A DNA stretch of 64,000 bases from Neisseria leonii (GTDB lineage: Bacteria; Pseudomonadota; Gammaproteobacteria; Burkholderiales; Neisseriaceae), in NCBI RefSeq assembly GCF_028776105.2, contig NZ_CP145606.1:1736001-1800000 (forward strand). The letters are read 5' to 3'. The translations under genes and the position numbers were made by a program. Under the pieces are notes generated by a model. It ran no database searches. It saw only the letters and a program-made list of their open reading frames with translations, and was not told the DNA's origin. Shown one piece after another: positions 16,517-27,819 of the stretch. Position 1 is the first letter of the stretch. Each line of letters starts with the position of its first letter.

Positions 16517-17839
16517 TCAGGGGCGGTATTGCGGGGGAACGCCGTTGGGCAGCAGCTGCCACACGTAGCCGGTGTGTTTCATTTTGCCCGCCGTGCGGCC
16601 GGCTTCGTCGCCGTAGCCCCAGAAGTAGTCCACGCGTACGGCACCGCGTATGGCGGAGCCGGTGTCCTGTGCTATCATCAGTCGGTTGAGGCCGTAGCGG
16701 GTTTCGGGGTGGGTGGTGGCGACGAATATCGGCGCGCCCAAGGTGATGTAGCGGCGGTCGACGGCACCGCTGTAACCGCCGGTCAGCGGTACGCCCAAGG
16801 CGCCGATGGGACCGTCGTTGTTGTCTTCCAGGATACGGAAGAAGACGTAGCTGGGGTTTTGGCCCAGGATTTCGGCCATGCGCTGCGGGTTTTGCCGGAT
16901 ATAGGCTTTGATGCCCTGCATGGTGGTTTGGGCAAGGGGCAGGTAGCCTTTGTCGGCCATGTAGCGGCCGATGGAGGTGTAGGGATAGTCGTTTTTGTCG
17001 GCGTAGCCCAGGCGGATATAGCGGCCGTCGGGCGTCTGGATGCGGCCGGAGCCCTGCACCTGCATGAAGAAGAGTTCGACGGGGTCGTCGGCATAGCCCA
17101 ATATCGGGGCTTTGTTGTCCAATGCGCCGCCGTTGATTTCGTTGCGGGTGTGGTAGGGAACGAAGCGGCTGCCGGCAATGCGGCCTTTGAGTGCGCTGCT
17201 GCGTTCGTTCAGCGGGAAGGAGGAGAGGTCGGCGGTCAGGTTGCCGACGGGGCTGATTTGGCCGCTGTTGGTGCCGGTCTGCTGTATGCGGACGGTGGTT
17301 TTGCTGCCGCGCAGGTGGGCGGGCAGCGGTACGCTGACGAAGTCGGCGGGTATGCCGTAAACGGGAAAGCGCGCTTGGGCGGTGGGGCGGGTGTCGCCGC
17401 GCATGACGGGTTCGTAATAGCCGGTTACCGTGCCGTCGAGGCGGTTGTTGCCGCTGACCTGCCACGGGGTAAAGTAACGCTCGAAGAATTGTCGTGCGGC
17501 GGCAGGGGTGCGCGGGGTTTGCGCGGCCTGTGTGCAGACGTTCTGCCATTCGGTCTGGTTTTTCAGGCGGCTGCAACTGTTGAGAAAGGATTTCAGGCTT
17601 TCGGCAAACTGCTGCTGCGGCCATTGCGGCAGGGCGGAGAAATCGACGCTTTTATAGCTTGCACTGCTGCCTGAGGGGGCAATCACGGTGCCTGCGGGTA
17701 TGCGTTCGCCTGCGGGGAGCGGTACACCGGCGGAAACGGACGGGGTGCCGTCCGGCTGGATCGGTTTGGTTGTACAGGCGGCCAGAACGGCAGCGGCAAG
17801 GGCGGACAGTGTGTGGCGCAGGAGGGCGGTTCGGGTCAT
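16517..17839 (-). CDS. mltA: Membrane-bound lytic murein transglycosylase A (lipoprotein)
   Basis: Cleaves peptidoglycan glycan strands, leaving 1,6-anhydro ends; anchored in the outer membrane. The 440-residue protein has a lipoprotein signal peptide ending in the lipobox LAAC, then the MltA domain (GYYEPVMRG) and the C-terminal 3D domain with the catalytic aspartate region (FVATTHPETRYGLNRLMIAQDTGSAI and DYFWGYGDEAG). In meningococcus the homologue is the surface antigen GNA33. Length and motifs are normal. It stands alone, with intergenic regions rich in uptake sequences on both sides. Confidence 0.95.
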   Translation of the reverse strand: MTRTALLRHTLSALAAAVLAACTTKPIQPDGTPSVSAGVPLPAGERIPAGTVIAPSGSSASYKSVDFSALPQWPQQQFAESLKSFLNSCSRLKNQTEWQNVCTQAAQTPRTPAAARQFFERYFTPWQVSGNNRLDGTVTGYYEPVMRGDTRPTAQARFPVYGIPADFVSVPLPAHLRGSKTTVRIQQTGTNSGQISPVGNLTADLSSFPLNERSSALKGRIAGSRFVPYHTRNEINGGALDNKAPILGYADDPVELFFMQVQGSGRIQTPDGRYIRLGYADKNDYPYTSIGRYMADKGYLPLAQTTMQGIKAYIRQNPQRMAEILGQNPSYVFFRILEDNNDGPIGALGVPLTGGYSGAVDRRYITLGAPIFVATTHPETRYGLNRLMIAQDTGSAIRGAVRVDYFWGYGDEAGRTAGKMKHTGYVWQLLPNGVPPQYRP

Positions 17840-18221
17840 AAAGGGTTCCGTATCTGGGGGTGAGGCCGTCTGAAAGCTGCATATGGACGCAGCGGCTGCT
17901 GCGGTATCGGCAGATTTCAGACGGCCTGAATCGACATCAGGGGCGAATATAACAGAATGCGCCCGCCCTTTGCAGCGGCCTAACCTGATCTAACGTTCCC
18001 GTTTGAGCGGCACGGGCTGCCTGTTTACTCTGCTTGCGCCTTTGTGCGTTGCCGGTATCGGGCCGACTATGCGCCGCCGATGCGGCCTGTATGAATGTCT
18101 GTCGGATCCAAGAATCCGACCTGCGTCAATCTGCCGGTGCCGTCAGCCCGAATATCAGTCGGATTCGGCATCCGGGCTGCTTCAATCCGTGCAGCCGAAA
18201 GATTTCCGGCGCGGTTCCGGT
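17840..18221. other. Intergenic region with uptake-sequence hairpin and GTCGGAT palindromes
   Basis: This 382-base gap holds a long-loop pair of uptake sequences (17864-17928) and a palindrome GTCGGAT-ccaaga-ATCCGAC at 18101-18120, followed by CCTGCGTCAAT. A degenerate second copy is near 18161-18178. The same palindrome type flanks phhB at 54 kb. No gene is seen. Confidence 0.6.
18101..18120. repeat. GTCGGAT/ATCCGAC palindromic repeat
   Basis: Seven-base arms around a six-base loop. It is the same palindrome type as the repeats at 53997-54048 and 54679-54730. Confidence 0.65.
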
Positions 18222-19175
18222 TCAGACGACGTTTTGCGGCTGCCCGCGCACAAAGGCGTTGATGTTGTCGGTCAGGATTTCAAACAGCCGCTGCACGGCT
18301 TCGCGGCTGGCCCATGCGATATGCGGGGTAACAATCAGATTGGGCAGGCGGGCATTGAGCAGCGGGTTGCCGTTCACGGGCGGTTCTTCGCCGAGTACGT
18401 CAAAACCCGCGCCGCCCAGCGTGCCGTATTTGAGGGCGGCCAGCAGGGCTTTTTCGTCCACCAGTCCGCCGCGGCTGCAATTGATTAATACCGCGCCGGG
18501 TTTCATGGCCTGCAATTCGGCCTCGCCGATTAAATGGCGGGTCTCTTCATTGAGCGGACAGTGCAGCGACAGGACGTCGGCAGAAGAGACGGCTTCGGCA
18601 AACGGCACATAGCCCGTCCGCACGGCGGCAGCGTGTTTGTGTTCGGCAAAAACCACATTCATTTTGAATGCGCGCGCGTATTGCGCCAGCATCGATCCGA
18701 TATTGCCGCGGCCGAAAACGGCCAGCGTTTTGCTGTTCAAATCGCGCATCGGCGCGCCGAAATGGCAGAAAAACGGCGACTGCTGCCACAAGCCCGCTGC
18801 GACATCGCGCTGGTAGGCAGGCAGGTTGCGCATTAGCGCCATCATCAGCATAAAGGCGTGTTCGGCCACTGATTCGTTGCCGTAGGCGCGCACGTTGCAT
18901 ACGGTGATGCCTGCCCGCGCGGCCGCTTCGGTATCGACGTTGTTGTAACCCGTGGCGGCCACCGCAATCATTTTGAGCTGCGGATTGGCGGCCATCAGTC
19001 CGGCATCTATCACGACTTTGTTGGTAATCACAATATCGGCGGTTTTCAGACGGCCTGCCGTTTCGTGCGGCTGCGTGTTGGGGTATTCGGTCAGGCGGTG
19101 GGGAAAGTCGAAGGCAAACGGGGCGCGGTGCAGCGAATCGCGGTCGAGCGCGACGATGTGGATTTCTGGATTCAT
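18222..19175 (-). CDS. D-2-hydroxyacid dehydrogenase (glycerate dehydrogenase-like)
   Basis: NAD-dependent reduction of a 2-keto acid such as hydroxypyruvate. The 317-residue protein has the family layout: an N-terminal catalytic half, the NAD-binding motif GRGNIGSMLAQYARAF, the catalytic arginine region INCSRGGLVDEKALL, and the catalytic histidine in PHIAWASREAVQR. The sequence around VAATGYNNVDTEAA is typical of the HprA group. The ATG at 19173-19175 has AGGAAAAG seven bases upstream, while the longer frame starting at 19361 would overlap the divergent nitroreductase. The exact substrate is inferred only. Confidence 0.88.
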   Translation of the reverse strand: MNPEIHIVALDRDSLHRAPFAFDFPHRLTEYPNTQPHETAGRLKTADIVITNKVVIDAGLMAANPQLKMIAVAATGYNNVDTEAAARAGITVCNVRAYGNESVAEHAFMLMMALMRNLPAYQRDVAAGLWQQSPFFCHFGAPMRDLNSKTLAVFGRGNIGSMLAQYARAFKMNVVFAEHKHAAAVRTGYVPFAEAVSSADVLSLHCPLNEETRHLIGEAELQAMKPGAVLINCSRGGLVDEKALLAALKYGTLGGAGFDVLGEEPPVNGNPLLNARLPNLIVTPHIAWASREAVQRLFEILTDNINAFVRGQPQNVV

Positions 19176-19316
19176 GGCGGTTCTTTTCCTGATGGCGGAA
19201 AGTCGGATAAGCGGGCGCGCCGCGCGGAAAACAGGCTGCATCATAACCGATTTGCCGTTTGTGCAAAACCGGCGCAGCTGATAAAGTAAACCCGTTTTGC
19301 CATATGGAGAAATGCA

Positions 19317-20060
19317 ATGAGTCTGAACAGCCTGCCCGTTTTGGAAACCGCGCTGAACCACCGTTCGATCCGCCGTTTCACCGAAGAACCGGTTTCGCCC
19401 GAGATGCTGGCCGCCGTTTTGGAAGCCGGACGCGCTTCATCCACTTCGAGCTATCTGCAAAACGCGAGCATTATCCGCGTGAGCGACCGCGAAATCTGCC
19501 GTGAAATCCGCGCCATCTGTGCGGGAGAAGGCGGGGCGGGTCATGCCTATGTCGAGCACTGCGCCGAATTTCTGGTGTTCTGCATGGACGCGGCGCGCCA
19601 CAAAGCCCTCGCGCCCGAAGCGCAAACCGATTGGGCGGAAGTCTTGCTGATCGGCGCGGTGGACGCGGCGATTCTGGCACAAAGCGTGGTGCTGGCGGCC
19701 GAATCGCTGGGCTTGGGCGCGGTATATATCGGCAGCGTGCGCAACGACATTGCCAAGTTGGGTGCGCTGCTGGGCACGCCCGAACACGTTGTCCCGCTGT
19801 TCGGCCTGTGCTTAGGCCACCCCGACCAAGACCCGCTGCCGCGCCCTCGTCTGCCGCTGGATACGCTGGTATCGGAAAACCGCTATCAGGCCGCCGCGCC
19901 CGAAGTGCTGGAACACTATAACGAAGAAGTGAAAACCTATTACCGCGAACGCAGCGGCAAGGATTTGGATTGGGCACAGCAGGTACGCAACACCCTGTGC
20001 CGCCCCGTGCGCCCGTTTATGCTGGACTATTTGAACCGGCAGGGCTTTATCAAACGCTAA
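19317..20060 (+). CDS. nfsA: Oxygen-insensitive NADPH nitroreductase (NfsA family)
   Basis: Flavin-dependent two-electron reduction of nitro compounds and quinones with NADPH. The 247-residue protein begins with the family FMN-binding signature HRSIRRF and has SSTSSYLQNASIIRV, the central AAESLGLGAVYIGSVRND and the C-terminal segment LGHPDQDPLPRPRLPLDTLV, all as in NfsA/FRP enzymes. It is divergent from the hydroxyacid dehydrogenase and lies 27 bases upstream of the FKBP gene, probably in one transcript. Confidence 0.9.
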   Translation: MSLNSLPVLETALNHRSIRRFTEEPVSPEMLAAVLEAGRASSTSSYLQNASIIRVSDREICREIRAICAGEGGAGHAYVEHCAEFLVFCMDAARHKALAPEAQTDWAEVLLIGAVDAAILAQSVVLAAESLGLGAVYIGSVRNDIAKLGALLGTPEHVVPLFGLCLGHPDQDPLPRPRLPLDTLVSENRYQAAAPEVLEHYNEEVKTYYRERSGKDLDWAQQVRNTLCRPVRPFMLDYLNRQGFIKR

Positions 20061-20087
20061 ACCGCGAGCAGAAAGGAAACGAACGAT

Positions 20088-20414
20088 ATGGGCTTGATCA
20101 TTGAAGATTTGGCGGAAGGCCAAGGCGCACCGGCCGAAAAAGGCAGGGAAATCACCGTGCATTACACCGGTTGGCTGGCCGACGGCACAAAATTCGATTC
20201 CAGCCGTGACCGCCGCCAGCCGCTCACCATCACTCTGGGCGTAGGGCAGGTGATTGCCGGTTGGGACAAGGGTTTCGACGGCATGAAAGAAGGCGGCAAG
20301 CGCAAGCTGACCATTCCGCCCGAAATGGGCTACGGCGCGCGCGGCGCAGGCGGCGTAATTCCGCCTGATGCCACCCTGATATTTGAAGTGGAACTGCTGA
20401 AAGTCCACGGATAA
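20088..20414 (+). CDS. FKBP-type peptidyl-prolyl isomerase
   Basis: Cis-trans proline isomerase of 108 residues made of a single FKBP domain. It contains [67 protein letters not shown]. There is no signal peptide, so it acts in the cytoplasm. It follows nfsA and ends at a strong terminator. Confidence 0.95.
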   Translation: MGLIIEDLAEGQGAPAEKGREITVHYTGWLADGTKFDSSRDRRQPLTITLGVGQVIAGWDKGFDGMKEGGKRKLTIPPEMGYGARGAGGVIPPDATLIFEVELLKVHG

Positions 20415-20434
20415 ACGTATCCATTCTATTCAGA

Positions 20435-20458
20435 GTCCGGCCGCCGCCGGACTTTTTG
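20435..20458 (+). terminator. Rho-independent terminator behind the FKBP gene
   Basis: AGTCCGGC, four-base loop, GCCGGACT, followed directly by a T-run. Confidence 0.9.
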
Positions 20459-20531
20459 CTGCGCCGCTACCGGCAAAAGATACTGTATTTTTTGTAAAGT
20501 GCAATCCGGTTAATTTTTGTAAAACGCAAAT

Positions 20532-20617
20532 AACTCTGCATACTGACAAGCAGCAGAGTTGATAGAGTATATTTAACCGACTCAGACGGCAGGTGTAAAT
20601 CTGCCGTCTGTTATTTT
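20532..20617 (+). ncRNA. Candidate small RNA (two stem-loops and a terminator)
   Basis: AACTCTGC (20532-20539) pairs with GCAGAGTT (20553-20560). A second perfect ten-base stem follows, CAGACGGCAG (20583-20592) with CTGCCGTCTG (20601-20610), and ends in TTATTTTA like a terminator. The region is AT-rich and lies between a terminator and a repeat cluster, so the second hairpin has no obvious gene to end. No convincing promoter is seen, so this remains a candidate. Confidence 0.3.
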
Positions 20618-20751
20618 ATGCTTGTGCCGTTCGGGGTCGAACGGTGTATTGTTCTGGATGCAGGCGCAGGCAAATTTCAAAATCCTGCACATCATCAGAA
20701 CATCAATCTGTTTTGGAGGTTTTCTTTCTTTAGATTTTCTGCTCAAACCAA

Positions 20752-20849
20752 GGCCGTCTGAAAACGGTGTGCAGCACCGTTTCTGCGAAGCTAAAACGCA
20801 GTTTCTGCGAAGCTAAAATCGTGCACGGTACGACTTCTGCGCAGCGGAA
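20752..20849 (+). repeat. Uptake-sequence-anchored repeat cluster (about 3 units)
   Basis: Begins with AGGCCGTCTGAAAACGG, a small GC hairpin, then three units of TTTCTGCGAAGCTAAAA or its degenerate form (the last is TTCTGCGCAGCGGAAAC). It borders the 5' side of the first GIY-YIG cassette. Confidence 0.8.
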
Positions 20850-21282
20850 ACGGCAGGAAACGCAACATGCGGCCAAACGCACCAAACGGCTGCCGTGTTA
20901 AGATTCGCCGATGAACGGAATACGGCAAAACGGCGGCGCGGCCGAAACCGGCACATGGAGCGTTTATCTGCTGCTGTGCACCAACAGCGCACTTTACTGC
21001 GGCATCAGCAATGCGCCCGCGCGGCGGTTTGCCGCCCACTTATCCGGCAAAGGTGCGCGGTTTACCCGTATGCACAAGCCGCTGGCGATGCGTCTGGCCG
21101 CTTCGAACCTTTCCCGTTCGGCCGCCGCGCGTATGGAGGCGCACATCAAAACCTGGCCGAGAACGCGCAAAGAAACCTTGTGGCACAGCCTGCCCGATTT
21201 TCCCGTCGGCACCGGCCAGCCTGCTTCATGACCTTGGTCCGCACCGCAGGCCGTCTGAAAACGGCGCGGTGTACCGTTTCTG
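20850..21282. repeat. 433-base duplicated segment, copy A (GIY-YIG cassette)
   Basis: The same 433 bases occur inverted at 31644-32076 with no length change and only about four base differences seen by eye. The segment holds the whole GIY-YIG gene plus an uptake sequence and GC hairpin at its 3' end. Confidence 0.9.
20911..21231 (+). CDS. GIY-YIG nuclease-superfamily protein, copy A
   Basis: Single-domain GIY-YIG protein of 106 residues, close in size to the UPF0213/YhbQ group. The signature residues are [17 protein letters not shown] (the GIY-YIG equivalents are VYLL and YCGISN), with the conserved [16 protein letters not shown] and the helix carrying the metal-binding Glu (RMEAHIKTW). The family cuts DNA in repair or mobile elements, but the role of YhbQ-like members is not firmly known. 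An almost identical gene (copy B, 31695-32015) differs at residue 2 (N here, D there). The gene sits between two repeat clusters, like a cassette. Confidence 0.85.
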   Translation: MNGIRQNGGAAETGTWSVYLLLCTNSALYCGISNAPARRFAAHLSGKGARFTRMHKPLAMRLAASNLSRSAAARMEAHIKTWPRTRKETLWHSLPDFPVGTGQPAS

Positions 21283-21356
21283 AGAAGCTAAAACGAGTGC
21301 AGCGGGTTTCTGCGCAGCTAAAACGAACCCTGTGCGTTTCTGCGGAGCTAACTGGA
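21248..21356 (+). repeat. Uptake-sequence-anchored repeat cluster (about 3 units)
   Basis: GGCCGTCTGAAAACGG, a GC hairpin, then TTTCTGAGAAGCTAAAACG, TTTCTGCGCAGCTAAAACG and TTTCTGCGGAGCTAA. It separates the GIY-YIG and ASCH genes; its first 35 bases belong to the duplicated segment. Confidence 0.8.
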
Positions 21357-21374
21357 GTTTGAAGTTAACAAGAC

Positions 21375-21833
21375 ATGATGACAATAGAAGAGATTATCAA
21401 AGCCTACCAAGTCATCAACCCCGACTGCCCCAGCCAGATACAGGCTTGGCAGTTTGGCATAATGCCGGATGAACTGGCTCAATTAGTCGTAACAGGTCAA
21501 AAAACAGCAACTGCGTCAGCTTATGATGCGTATCTAATTCATGATGAACCGCTACCAAGCGTTACCAACAATCCATATAGCGTGGTTCTCAATAGTCAAA
21601 ATGAGCCTGTCTGTATCATCAAGACGACCAAGGTAACCATTTTGCCCTTTAAGGAGGTATCGGCAGACCATGCCTACAAGGAGGGTGAGGGCAACCGCAG
21701 CCTGGCCTATTGGCGTCAGATTCATTGGAAGGTTTTTAGTCAGTGGTTGGCAGCAGACGGTGCGGCCTTTACCGAAGATAGTTTGGTCGTCTGTGAAGAA
21801 TTTGGGGTGGTCTATTACCCAAAGAAAATCTAA
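21375..21833 (+). CDS. ASCH-domain protein, probably horizontally acquired
   Basis: Protein of 152 residues with an ASCH (PUA-like RNA-binding) domain. Visible family features are QAWQFGIMPDELAQLVVTGQKTATAS near the start (the K in GQKTAT is typical), ICIIKTTKVTILPFKEV-like core strands, and GEGNRSLAYWRQIHWKVFSQW. Close relatives I recall are from streptococci and other Firmicutes. The gene is clearly more AT-rich than its neighbours and has no uptake sequence in its coding region, consistent with transfer from an oral Gram-positive. It is bordered by repeat clusters on both sides. Start could be ATG 21375 or 21378. Cellular role unknown. Confidence 0.8.
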   Translation: MMTIEEIIKAYQVINPDCPSQIQAWQFGIMPDELAQLVVTGQKTATASAYDAYLIHDEPLPSVTNNPYSVVLNSQNEPVCIIKTTKVTILPFKEVSADHAYKEGEGNRSLAYWRQIHWKVFSQWLAADGAAFTEDSLVVCEEFGVVYYPKKI

Positions 21834-21865
21834 GATGAAATTAGCCCTACTGGGGACACACCAAA

Positions 21866-21945
21866 ACGAGCGCAGCGGGTTTCTGCGAAGCTAAAACGGG
21901 CACAGCGGGTTTTTCAGACACAGCGGGTTTCAGACGGCCTAAATG
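21866..21945. repeat. Short repeat cluster between the ASCH gene and the RNB gene
   Basis: One full unit (CAGCGGGTTTCTGCGAAGC and so on) and two partial CAGCGGGTTT units, ending in a reversed uptake sequence (TTTCAGACGGCCT). The uptake sequence is on the opposite side from other clusters, so the copy looks rearranged. Confidence 0.7.
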
Positions 21946-21989
21946 CTTTTCTGCTAAAATCCGCCCACGATAAAAACAGACAGCGCCCC

Positions 21990-23864
21990 ATGAATATTTT
22001 TTACGAAGAATCCGGCCGGTTCAAAGTAGCATCGGTGGTCCAGAAAAACGATGCCACCTACCAAGTGGACACCCCGCACGGCAAACGCACCAAAGTCAAA
22101 GCCAACAATGTGTTTGCCGAGTTCGACGGCGATGCGGCCGCTTTTTTGGCCGAAGCCGAAGCCCAAGCGGCCGAAATCGACACCGATTTATTATGGGAGG
22201 TGTGCGGCGGAGACGAATTTGATGCCGCTTTCATTGCCGAAGAGTATTTCGGCCGCCCTCCGGCCAAAAACGAACTGGCCGCCGTACTCATCGCGCTGTA
22301 TGCCGCGCCGATGTATTTCTACAAAAAAGGCAAAGGCATTTTCAAAGCCGCCCCCGAAGAAACGCTCAAACAGGCCCTGGCCGCACTGGCACGCAAGCAG
22401 GAGCAGGAAGCACAAATCGAAGCATGGGCCGCCGAGCTGGCAGAAGGCCGCCTGCCTGCCGAAGTGGCCGCCGATCTGAAAACCATTCTGCACGCGCCCG
22501 ACAAGCAGGCCTTAACCTACAAAGCCTTTACCAAAGCGGCCGATGCCAAAAAATGCACACTCTACGATTTGGCGCGCCAAACCGGCGGCGTGGCCTCGCT
22601 GCCGCAATATCTGCAAGACGGTTTCGAGCTGAAAAATTACCCGCACGGCGCGTATCAGGCCGATATTGACCTGCCTGAACTGCCCGAGCTGCCTCTGGCC
22701 GAGGGTGTGCGCGCTTTTTCGGTGGACGACGAATCGACCAACGAAGTCGATGACGCCCTCTCCGTGCAGCACCTGCCCGACGGCACGGTGCGCGTGGGTA
22801 TCCACATCGCCGTGCCTGCCTTGGCCGTTCAGGCGGGCAGCCCCGTCGAGCAGGCCGTTTCCCGCCGCCAGAGTACGGCCTACTTCCCCGGCGGCAAAAT
22901 CACCATGCTGCCGGACAATTGGATTGCCGCGTTCAGTTTGGACGAAGGCGCGGCGCGCCCTGCCGCCAGTATTTATTTCAATGTCGATGCCGAATGGCGG
23001 GCGACGTTTGCCGGACAGCGCATTGAGCGCGTGATGATCGACAACAATCTGCGTATCCAGCAGATCGAGCCGCTGTTCAACCGCGAAACCGGTTTGGACG
23101 GCAGCGGCGCGGAAACCTTTCCCCACCGGCACGATATGGCGTGGCTCTACCGTTTCGCCTGCGCCCTGCAACAGCAGCGCGGCAAATACGAGCCGGAGCG
23201 TGCGCCGCAATACGATTACGGCATCGAACTGGGCGAAAACGGCGAAGTATCGGTCAGCGTGCGCGAGCGCGGTTCGCCGATCGATACCGTGGTCAGCGAA
23301 ATGATGATTCTGGCCAACAGCACTTGGGCACAGATGCTGCATGAAAACGGCCTGCCCGGCCTGTTCCGCGTGCAGCCCGCCTTGGGCAAGGTGCGCATGA
23401 GCACCCAATCCGAACCGCATATCGGCATGGGCGTGCAGCATTACGGCTGGTTTACCTCGCCGCTGCGCCGTGCCGCCGACTGTATCAACCAGAAACAGTT
23501 AATCAGCCTGATGGACGAAACCGCCGCCCCGCGCTTTGAAACGGGCGATTCCATGCTGTTTGCCGCGCTGCGCGATTTCGAGGCCGCCTATGCCGCCTAC
23601 AACGATTTCCAGCGCGAAATGGAAGCCTATTGGAGCTTGGTCTATATGCAGCAGCAGGATTGGAAAGAAGCCGAGGCCGTACTGCTGAAAGACGATCTGG
23701 TACGCATCAGCGGCCTGCCGCTGGTAACCCGCGCCGCCGGTATCCCGTTCGACACACTGCCGCGCACCAAAATCCTGCTGTCGGTCAGCGGTTTGGATAC
23801 AGAAAAACGGTTTGTCGGCCTGAATTACCTGAAAACCCTGGCACCGCAAACGCCCGCCGTTTGA
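21990..23864 (+). CDS. RNB-domain exoribonuclease (RNase II/R family)
   Basis: 3'-to-5' hydrolytic exoribonuclease of 624 residues. The central RNB catalytic domain carries the acidic cluster FSVDDESTNEVDDALSV that binds magnesium, followed by VRVGIHIAVPALAV and, near the C-terminus, the family segment YGWFTSPLRRAADCINQ. The N-terminal 200 residues form a shorter, unusual region without obvious paired cold-shock domains, and no long basic S1 tail is seen, so it is neither a standard RNase R nor clearly RNase II. A run of repeats lies on both sides. Confidence 0.88.
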   Translation: MNIFYEESGRFKVASVVQKNDATYQVDTPHGKRTKVKANNVFAEFDGDAAAFLAEAEAQAAEIDTDLLWEVCGGDEFDAAFIAEEYFGRPPAKNELAAVLIALYAAPMYFYKKGKGIFKAAPEETLKQALAALARKQEQEAQIEAWAAELAEGRLPAEVAADLKTILHAPDKQALTYKAFTKAADAKKCTLYDLARQTGGVASLPQYLQDGFELKNYPHGAYQADIDLPELPELPLAEGVRAFSVDDESTNEVDDALSVQHLPDGTVRVGIHIAVPALAVQAGSPVEQAVSRRQSTAYFPGGKITMLPDNWIAAFSLDEGAARPAASIYFNVDAEWRATFAGQRIERVMIDNNLRIQQIEPLFNRETGLDGSGAETFPHRHDMAWLYRFACALQQQRGKYEPERAPQYDYGIELGENGEVSVSVRERGSPIDTVVSEMMILANSTWAQMLHENGLPGLFRVQPALGKVRMSTQSEPHIGMGVQHYGWFTSPLRRAADCINQKQLISLMDETAAPRFETGDSMLFAALRDFEAAYAAYNDFQREMEAYWSLVYMQQQDWKEAEAVLLKDDLVRISGLPLVTRAAGIPFDTLPRTKILLSVSGLDTEKRFVGLNYLKTLAPQTPAV

Positions 23865-24119
23865 CCGTACTTTCCCTGAGGCCGTCTGAAATGCCGGTAC
23901 ACTGTTTCTTCTCGTTTTGCAGAAGCAGCGTAGCGGCTTTTTTCTGCTTCTTCAAACCGCCTTTTCCGGCAGCTTTGTTCACCGGCAGCAGCCTGCTGCG
24001 CTTTGTTTCGGTTTCGCAAAAGCCCGCATGTAAGCGGCTTTTGCTGGCAAAAACTGCGTTTTAGCTTCACAGAAACAGCGCAGCCGTATTTCAGACGGCC
24101 TTGGTACGGCGGGCTTTCC
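23865..24119. repeat. Degenerate repeat and uptake sequences between the RNB gene and thiC
   Basis: Holds an uptake sequence at about 23879-23890, several TTTTGCAGAAGC/GCGGCTTTT-like degenerate units, one good reversed unit (TTTTAGCTTCACAGAAAC, 24059-24076) and a reversed uptake sequence at about 24091-24102. The two genes converge here. No gene is seen. Confidence 0.6.
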
Positions 24120-26089
<1,970 letters not shown>

Positions 26090-26095
26090 TATGAC

Positions 26096-26181
26096 GCTGA
26101 ACACTCCCCACGCAGGTATTGTCCTGATCGGGTGTTGAGGGTCTTTCTCAGCCGCGCCGGTCAAAGCGCAGCACCCCTGTT
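26096..26181 (-). promoter_or_regulatory. TPP riboswitch (THI box) upstream of thiC
   Basis: On the minus strand the leader reads ACAGGGGTGC, later GGCTGAGAAAGACCC, then ACCCGATCAGGACAATACCTGC and GTGGGGAGTGTT. These are the conserved blocks of the thiamine pyrophosphate aptamer in the right order and spacing. It lies about 100 bases ahead of the thiC start codon. Confidence 0.95.
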
Positions 26182-26232
26182 TCACTGCGCCGATTAAAGC
26201 ATAAAAAGGCAGAAAGTGTAAACAGGCAGCAA

Positions 26233-26273
26233 AAGGCCGTCTGAACGGGCTTTTCCCGTTTCAGACGGCCTGA
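26233..26273. terminator. Paired uptake-sequence terminator behind purB
   Basis: AAGGCCGTCTGAACGGG pairs with CCCGTTTCAGACGGCCT, about 40 bases past the purB stop, and separates purB from the thiC leader. Confidence 0.75.
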
Positions 26274-26313
26274 TTGCGTACAGAGGCGGACAGATACTGC
26301 GCACCGAGCCGCA

Positions 26314-27726
<1,413 letters not shown>

Positions 27727-27759
27727 TTATACACCAAGCTGCCGTGCAGATACGCAAAG

Positions 27760-27805
27760 AGGCCGTCTGAAAAACGGTTTGACACGCGCTTTTCAGACGG
27801 CCTTA
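27760..27805. terminator. Paired uptake-sequence hairpin between purB and the lipoprotein gene
   Basis: AGGCCGTCTGAAAA pairs with TTTTCAGACGGCCT. It lies downstream of the leftward lipoprotein gene and upstream of purB. Confidence 0.7.
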
Positions 27806-27819
27806 AACAAGCATCATGC

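Larger units (their letters stand above)
20415..20910. other. Intergenic region with terminator, possible small RNA and repeat cluster
   Basis: This 496-base gap holds a classic terminator at 20435-20458, an AT-rich segment with two stem-loops (20532-20617, listed as a candidate RNA), and an uptake-sequence-anchored repeat cluster at 20752-20849. A 64-codon frame over 20622-20816 reads into the repeat and has no support as a gene. Confidence 0.55.

Noticed and set aside
20622-20816. 64-codon frame after the candidate RNA
   Set aside because: It reads through the uptake sequence and repeat units at its end and has no ribosome site or recognisable residues.
20850-21282. GIY-YIG cassette as an insertion sequence
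   Set aside because: There is no transposase, no terminal inverted repeat at the edges and no visible target duplication.
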